A stretch of 9,939 nucleotides of DNA, taken from positions 1 to 9,939 of the forward strand of contig JANMDM010000209.1 of NCBI GenBank assembly GCA_031376305.1, given 5' to 3'. Of this stretch, positions 6,347 through 9,939 are shown in pieces. The stretch's first letter is position 1. Every line of letters starts with the position of its first letter. The translations under genes were made by a program, and so were the position numbers. Origin of the DNA: TMP-24 sp031376305 (GTDB lineage Bacteria; Pseudomonadota; Alphaproteobacteria; Rhodobacterales; Rhodobacteraceae). Under the pieces are notes generated by a model. That model saw only the letters and a program-made list of their open reading frames with translations, made no database searches and was not told where the DNA came from.

Positions 6347-7594
6347 ATGAAACTCAAGGATCTGGAGATTTTCACCGTGGCGCCGCCGGCGCCGGGATGG
6401 GGCGGGCGGTACTGGCTGTTTGTCAAGCTGACGACCGATGACGGCATCGTCGGGTACGGCGAATGCTACGCCTCGACCGTTGGGCCAAAGGCGATGCGCG
6501 CGGTGATCGAGGATGTGTTTGATCGCCATATGGCCGGCACCAGCCCCGAAGAGATCGAGCTGATGTATCGTCGCGCCTATTCTTCGGGGTTCACTCAGCG
6601 CCCCGATCCGACGGTGATGGGGGCGTTTTCGGGGATGGAAATTGCCTGTTGGGACATCTTGGGCAAAGCCCGCAACCGCCCGGTCTGGGCGCTGCTGGGT
6701 GGCAAGATCAACCCGCGTCTGCGCAGCTACACCTATCTTTACCCAGAGGCGGGCAAGGAAAGCGGTGAATTCTGGGTTGATCCTGATGCCACTGCCGAAG
6801 CCGCCGCGCGCTTTGTCGCCATGGGCTTCACGGCGGTGAAATTCGACCCCGCCGGCCCCTATACGATCCGGGGCGGCCATGACCCGAGCCAATCGGACAT
6901 CAGCCGTTCGGCGGCCTTTTGCAAGGCCATCCGCGAAGCCGTCGGCGACCGCGCCGATCTGTTGTTCGGCACCCACGGCCAGTTCAACGTGGCCGGTGCC
7001 ATCCGGATGGCGCAGGCGATCGAACCTTACGGGCCGCTTTGGTACGAAGAACCGATCCCGCCGGACAACCTGCTGGACTTCGCCGAAGTGCAAAAAGCAG
7101 TGCGGATTCCGGTGGCCACTGGCGAGAGGTTCAGCACCAAAGCCGAGTTTGCGACGGTTCTGCGCAGCGGCGGCGCCCGCATCCTGCAACCGGCTTTGGG
7201 CCGTGCGGGCGGGATTTGGGAGTGCAAAAAGATCGCGGCCATCGCCGAGGTGTTCACTGCGCAAATTGCGCCACACCTTTACGCCGGACCAGTGGAATGG
7301 GCCGCCAATGTTCAGCTTGGCGCCTCGATCCCCAACCTGTTGATGGTGGAAACCATTGAAACCGGCGGGGCCTTCCATCTGGCGCTGATCAAGAATTCGA
7401 TCAAATGGGAAGATGGCTATGTCACCGTCCCCGACGCCCCCGGCTTGGGCATCGAGTTTGACGAGGATCTGGCCCGCGCCCATCCCTATACCGGCGATCG
7501 GCTGCATCTGGAGATGCAAGAAGCGCCCTGCGACTACCGTCGACCCAACTGGTTCGAAGGTGGGGCGCCATCGACGAAAAAGCCGGGAACATAG
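6347..7594 (+). CDS. Mandelate racemase/muconate lactonizing enzyme family protein, acid-sugar-dehydratase-like
   Basis: This 415-residue enolase-superfamily protein has the N-terminal capping domain (1 to about 125, including GYGECY and GMEIACWDILGKARNRPVW) and a C-terminal TIM barrel. It aligns well, from memory, with E. coli D-galactonate dehydratase DgoD: strand 2 Lys165-x-Asp167, His210 in GTHGQ, Glu234 in WYEEP, Glu260 in TGERF, the ILQPALGRAGGI strand, and His310 in APHLYAGP. The spacing between these is identical to DgoD His185, Glu209, Glu235 and His285. However, the first metal ligand of DgoD (Asp183) corresponds to Gly208 here. The C-terminus is about 30 residues longer than DgoD. 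The reaction is probably dehydration or epimerisation of a sugar acid or similar hydroxy acid, but the substrate cannot be named. The neighbouring transporter gene is 35 bases upstream. Confidence 0.88.
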   Translation: MKLKDLEIFTVAPPAPGWGGRYWLFVKLTTDDGIVGYGECYASTVGPKAMRAVIEDVFDRHMAGTSPEEIELMYRRAYSSGFTQRPDPTVMGAFSGMEIACWDILGKARNRPVWALLGGKINPRLRSYTYLYPEAGKESGEFWVDPDATAEAAARFVAMGFTAVKFDPAGPYTIRGGHDPSQSDISRSAAFCKAIREAVGDRADLLFGTHGQFNVAGAIRMAQAIEPYGPLWYEEPIPPDNLLDFAEVQKAVRIPVATGERFSTKAEFATVLRSGGARILQPALGRAGGIWECKKIAAIAEVFTAQIAPHLYAGPVEWAANVQLGASIPNLLMVETIETGGAFHLALIKNSIKWEDGYVTVPDAPGLGIEFDEDLARAHPYTGDRLHLEMQEAPCDYRRPNWFEGGAPSTKKPGT

Positions 7595-7668
7595 GCGCCT
7601 TGGAGGCCGCGAAAAGGTAAGGTATTCCGGGCCTTTGGCAATTACAGGCTGGACAGCGGGACGACGGC

Positions 7669-7689
7669 ATGATGGCTTGCACGGCATGA
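7669..7689 (+). other. Six-codon mini-ORF overlapping the next start
   Basis: ATG ATG GCT TGC ACG GCA TGA encodes MMACTA. Its stop overlaps the ATG of the DUF2585 gene as ATGA (7686-7689). The DUF2585 start has no good Shine-Dalgarno of its own, and a weak GCGGGA lies before the mini-ORF. Translational coupling is possible. It may equally be chance, since the sequence ACGGCATGAT occurs twice here (7664-7673 and 7681-7690). Confidence 0.3.
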
Positions 7690-8252
7690 TAAAACGCAGC
7701 CTTCCGTATTTTGTGACCGCCGCCATCGTCGTGCTGGCCGGGGTATGGCTGTACATGGTCGGCCGTGTGCTGATCTGCAAATGCGGCTACGTCAAGTTGT
7801 GGCATGGGCAGACCATGTCGTCGGAAAATTCGCAGCATCTGATGGACTGGTACACGCCGTCGCACCTGCTGCACGGCATCCTGTTTTTCGCGATCCTGTG
7901 GCTGGTCGCCCGCCGCCTGCCCTTTGGCTGGCGACTGGTCATCGCGACGCTGGTCGAGACCGCATGGGAATTGGTCGAAAACTCCAGCTTCATCATCGAA
8001 CGCTACCGCGCGGTGACCATATCGCTGGATTACTACGGCGACAGCGTCATCAATTCACTGGCTGACATCACCGCGATGATTGTCGGGTTCTGGTTGGCGT
8101 CGCGCCTGCCGATCTGGGCGAGTGTCGCCATCGTCATCGGCTTTGAGGCGCTGACCATCTGGCTGATCCGCGATGGGCTGGCACTGAACATCCTTATGCT
8201 GGTTTATCCGCTGGACGCGGTGCGCGACTGGCAAGGCGCGCTGGGGAATTAG
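7686..8252 (+). CDS. DUF2585 (UPF0314) family membrane protein
   Basis: This 188-residue inner-membrane protein has no known function. Predicted membrane segments are at about 8-29, 60-78, 83-98, 124-140 and 144-161. Conserved-looking polar motifs are CKCG (31-34), SQHLMDWYTPSHLLHG (49-64), ETAWELVENS (91-100), DYYGDSVIN (115-123) and Asp127. The pattern and length fit DUF2585/UPF0314, found mainly in alphaproteobacteria. ATG 7686 is the only methionine in frame near the first hydrophobic segment; the frame is open further upstream, but that part overlaps the previous gene and looks like a shadow. The 91-base gap from the preceding gene holds no clear promoter. The stop TAG overlaps by two bases the stop of the convergent fumarylacetoacetase gene. 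Family assignment is fairly sure; no function should be assigned. Confidence 0.87.
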   Translation: MIKRSLPYFVTAAIVVLAGVWLYMVGRVLICKCGYVKLWHGQTMSSENSQHLMDWYTPSHLLHGILFFAILWLVARRLPFGWRLVIATLVETAWELVENSSFIIERYRAVTISLDYYGDSVINSLADITAMIVGFWLASRLPIWASVAIVIGFEALTIWLIRDGLALNILMLVYPLDAVRDWQGALGN

Positions 8253-9511
8253 CGCCCTTTGCCGACCGGGTCGGCATGGGCAGGCAAAATGCGGCCCGTG
8301 CAATCGCCAAAGCCGATGCGGTAGCCTTTTCCCTGCGCGTGGCCACGCAAGGAAAGCGTATCGCCATCCTCAAGAAAACTACGGGTCTGACCGGTGGCCA
8401 ATGTGATCGGCTCTTTGCCGCCCCAGCTGAGCTCCAGCAAACTTCCACGACTGTCTTTTGTGGGGCCGGAAATCGTGCCGGACCCCAAAAGGTCGCCGAC
8501 ATTCATCGGGCAGCCACTGGTGGTATGATGGCAAAGTTGCTGTGCTGCGGAATAGTAAAGCCGGGCGGCATTGGTGCGGGCGATCACCGTTTCGGCCTGC
8601 CCGTCAGGGGCCAGCGCCACTTCGAGCGCGATGTCATAAAGCATCGGCCCCGGTTCATGCAGATAGGGCAAAAGCACGCGGTCGCGCGGCGGGGTGGGTT
8701 TGCGGAAAGGTTCCAATGCCGCGCGCATCACGATCCAGGGGGAAATCGTCGTCGCCGTCGCTTTGGACTGAAATGGCCCGAGCGGCTGGTATTCCCAAGC
8801 CTGAATATCGCGGGCCGACCAGTCGTTCAAAAGCACATAGCCGAAGATCATCGCATCTGCGTCCGCGACGGAAACCATGCCTTCTGATGCCCGGCCCACG
8901 ACCGCCCCAAGTTCAAGTTCAAGATCAAAGCGGCGCGACGGGGCAAAGTTGGGCAATTCCGCATCGGGGGCTTTCAGTTGACCCCATGGGCGGCGCACGT
9001 CGGTTCCCGAAACCACCACAGAGGACGCGCGGCCATTGTATCCGATCGGGATCGACAACCAGTTCGGCGGCAGCGCATTGGCCGGATCGCGGAACATCGA
9101 GCCGACATTGACCGCATGATCGCGGCTCGCGTAGAAATCGGTGTATTCAGAGACGAGGAAGGGCATATGTAGCCGCGCTGCGGCCATCGGCACCAGAAAG
9201 GGTTCGACTTCGGTCCGGTAGTCGGAACCATCGGCCAGAAGCTCGCTCAGCGCTGCGCGGAACCCGGCCCAGGCTTCCGGTCCAAGCTCCATGAACTCGT
9301 TCCAGAACGGCACGTCAAACACCGGGTCTTCGCCTGCGGAAATGATCCCGGCCGCCTCCAACCCGGCCAGGTCAAGGATCCTGTCGCCAATGGCCACGCC
9401 ACAGCGCGGCTCCTCGTCCTTCAGGGAAAACACTCCGCAAGGCAGGTTTTGCAGGGGGAAGTCTGCGGTGGGGGAATTGGCGCTTTCCACCCAGCTTTTT
9501 AGGACTGTCAT
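8249..9511 (-). CDS. fahA: Fumarylacetoacetase
   Basis: The enzyme hydrolyses 4-fumarylacetoacetate to fumarate and acetoacetate, the last step of tyrosine and homogentisate degradation, in the cytoplasm. The 420-residue product follows the mammalian enzyme almost end to end: N-terminal domain from FPLQNLPCGVFS, then the catalytic domain with Asp125 and His132 in YTDFYASRDHAVNVG, Glu198 and Glu200 in DLELELGA, Asp230 in LNDWSARDIQ, Lys250 in FQSKATATTISPW and Thr346 in GSGTISGP. These correspond to human Asp126, His133, Glu199, Glu201, Asp233, Lys253 and Thr350. ATG 9511 is preferred over the in-frame TTG at 9526; the ribosome site is weak (CGGAAC). The gene lies 28 bases after the DUF1428 gene in the same direction. 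A homogentisate 1,2-dioxygenase gene would be expected nearby but outside this window. Confidence 0.95.
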   Translation of the reverse strand: MTVLKSWVESANSPTADFPLQNLPCGVFSLKDEEPRCGVAIGDRILDLAGLEAAGIISAGEDPVFDVPFWNEFMELGPEAWAGFRAALSELLADGSDYRTEVEPFLVPMAAARLHMPFLVSEYTDFYASRDHAVNVGSMFRDPANALPPNWLSIPIGYNGRASSVVVSGTDVRRPWGQLKAPDAELPNFAPSRRFDLELELGAVVGRASEGMVSVADADAMIFGYVLLNDWSARDIQAWEYQPLGPFQSKATATTISPWIVMRAALEPFRKPTPPRDRVLLPYLHEPGPMLYDIALEVALAPDGQAETVIARTNAARLYYSAAQQLCHHTTSGCPMNVGDLLGSGTISGPTKDSRGSLLELSWGGKEPITLATGQTRSFLEDGDTLSLRGHAQGKGYRIGFGDCTGRILPAHADPVGKGR

Positions 9512-9539
9512 AAATCGTTCCGTCAATTTGGAGGGAAGC

Positions 9540-9893
9540 CTACCCGGTCACCTTAACTTCGAACCCGCCAAATATCATCCGCGTGCCGTCAAAGGGAGCA
9601 AGCGCCATGTCCATCTGCATCCGGGGATCGGCCATCACCAGCGCGTTCACCGCATCCCGGTGGGCGCGGTCGCGGTAAGTGATCCAGGAAAAGAACACTG
9701 TCTCGCCGTCCTGCATCTGGACGGACCGGGGAAATGACGTCAGTTTGCCCATTGGCGCGTCGTCGGCCTGTGCTTCGGTAACCGACAGCGCGCCATGCTC
9801 GGTCCAGACCATGGCGCCAAGTTTTGCAAGCTCGAGGTATTCACTGATGCGTGCCACCGGCACAGGCACCACGAATCCATCAACATAGGCCAT
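9540..9893 (-). CDS. DUF1428 family protein (YbaA-like)
   Basis: This 117-residue cytoplasmic protein matches E. coli YbaA over its whole length: YVDGFVVPVP at the N-terminus, GALSVTEAQADDAP, the FFSWITYRDRAHRDAVN stretch, DPRM, and the terminal PFDGTRMIFGGFE. The family has a small ferredoxin-like (dimeric alpha/beta barrel) fold, and its biochemical role is unknown. The start at 9893 has an excellent ribosome site. It is the first of two minus-strand genes visible here, 28 bases before fumarylacetoacetase, so it probably belongs to the tyrosine/homogentisate operon, although a direct part in that pathway has not been shown. The promoter or any preceding gene lies beyond the window's right end. 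Confidence 0.92.
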   Translation of the reverse strand: MAYVDGFVVPVPVARISEYLELAKLGAMVWTEHGALSVTEAQADDAPMGKLTSFPRSVQMQDGETVFFSWITYRDRAHRDAVNALVMADPRMQMDMALAPFDGTRMIFGGFEVKVTG

Positions 9894-9897
9894 GTCA

Positions 9898-9904
9898 TCC
9901 TCCT
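9898..9904 (-). promoter_or_regulatory. Ribosome binding site of the DUF1428 gene
   Basis: On the minus strand AGGAGGA lies 4 bases before the ATG at 9893, a near-perfect Shine-Dalgarno. The remaining bases to the window end (9905-9939) are too few to identify an upstream gene or promoter. Confidence 0.85.
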
Positions 9905-9939
9905 AAACTGACTGCCGGGGAAGTCTACTTCACGCCCGG

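Noticed and set aside
6215..7780. A 521-codon open frame on the minus strand
   Set aside because: It is antisense to the end of the transporter gene and the whole enolase-superfamily gene, is rich in Arg, His, Gly and Pro, shows no known motif, and arises from high-GC codon bias of the real genes.

Overview
The window is GC-rich (roughly 65-70% in the sampled genes) and looks like chromosomal DNA of an alphaproteobacterium, most likely a member of the Rhodobacteraceae. The reasons are the fabA-fabB-fabI order, the DUF2585/UPF0314 membrane protein, and the sequence style of the proteins. No RNA gene, CRISPR array, insertion sequence or phage gene is visible.

Layout, left to right. (1) Positions 1-2422 hold the fatty-acid synthesis cluster: the 3' end of fabA (start lies outside the window), complete fabB and complete fabI, all on the plus strand and tightly spaced. 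Together they introduce the cis double bond (FabA), elongate the unsaturated chain (FabB) and reduce the enoyl intermediate (FabI). (2) Positions about 2444-3327 hold two fragments of one decayed multi-pass membrane protein that resembles GT-C fold glycosyltransferases. The stretch 2521-2820 is only about 50% GC. (3) Positions 3397-7594 hold a plus-strand run of four genes: an unassigned alpha/beta hydrolase, a PcaD-like enol-lactone hydrolase whose start overlaps the previous stop, a TetA-type MFS transporter, and an enolase-superfamily acid-sugar-dehydratase-like enzyme. These may form a small catabolic or detoxification unit of unknown substrate. (4) Positions 7686-8252 encode a small DUF2585 membrane protein of unknown function. 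(5) The minus strand, 9893 down to 8249, carries a two-gene operon: a YbaA/DUF1428 protein followed by fumarylacetoacetase, the last enzyme of tyrosine/homogentisate breakdown. Its stop codon overlaps the stop of the DUF2585 gene.

The most interesting points are these. The enolase-superfamily protein keeps both catalytic histidines of D-galactonate dehydratase but has glycine where the first metal-binding aspartate should be. The two hydrolases, transporter and dehydratase-like gene form a grouping with no obvious pathway. The DUF2585 protein has a dense set of His/Asp/Glu residues that could form a membrane metal site, and a six-codon mini-ORF sits directly before its start. I see no convincing wholly new multi-gene system. 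Most of the window is ordinary core metabolism.
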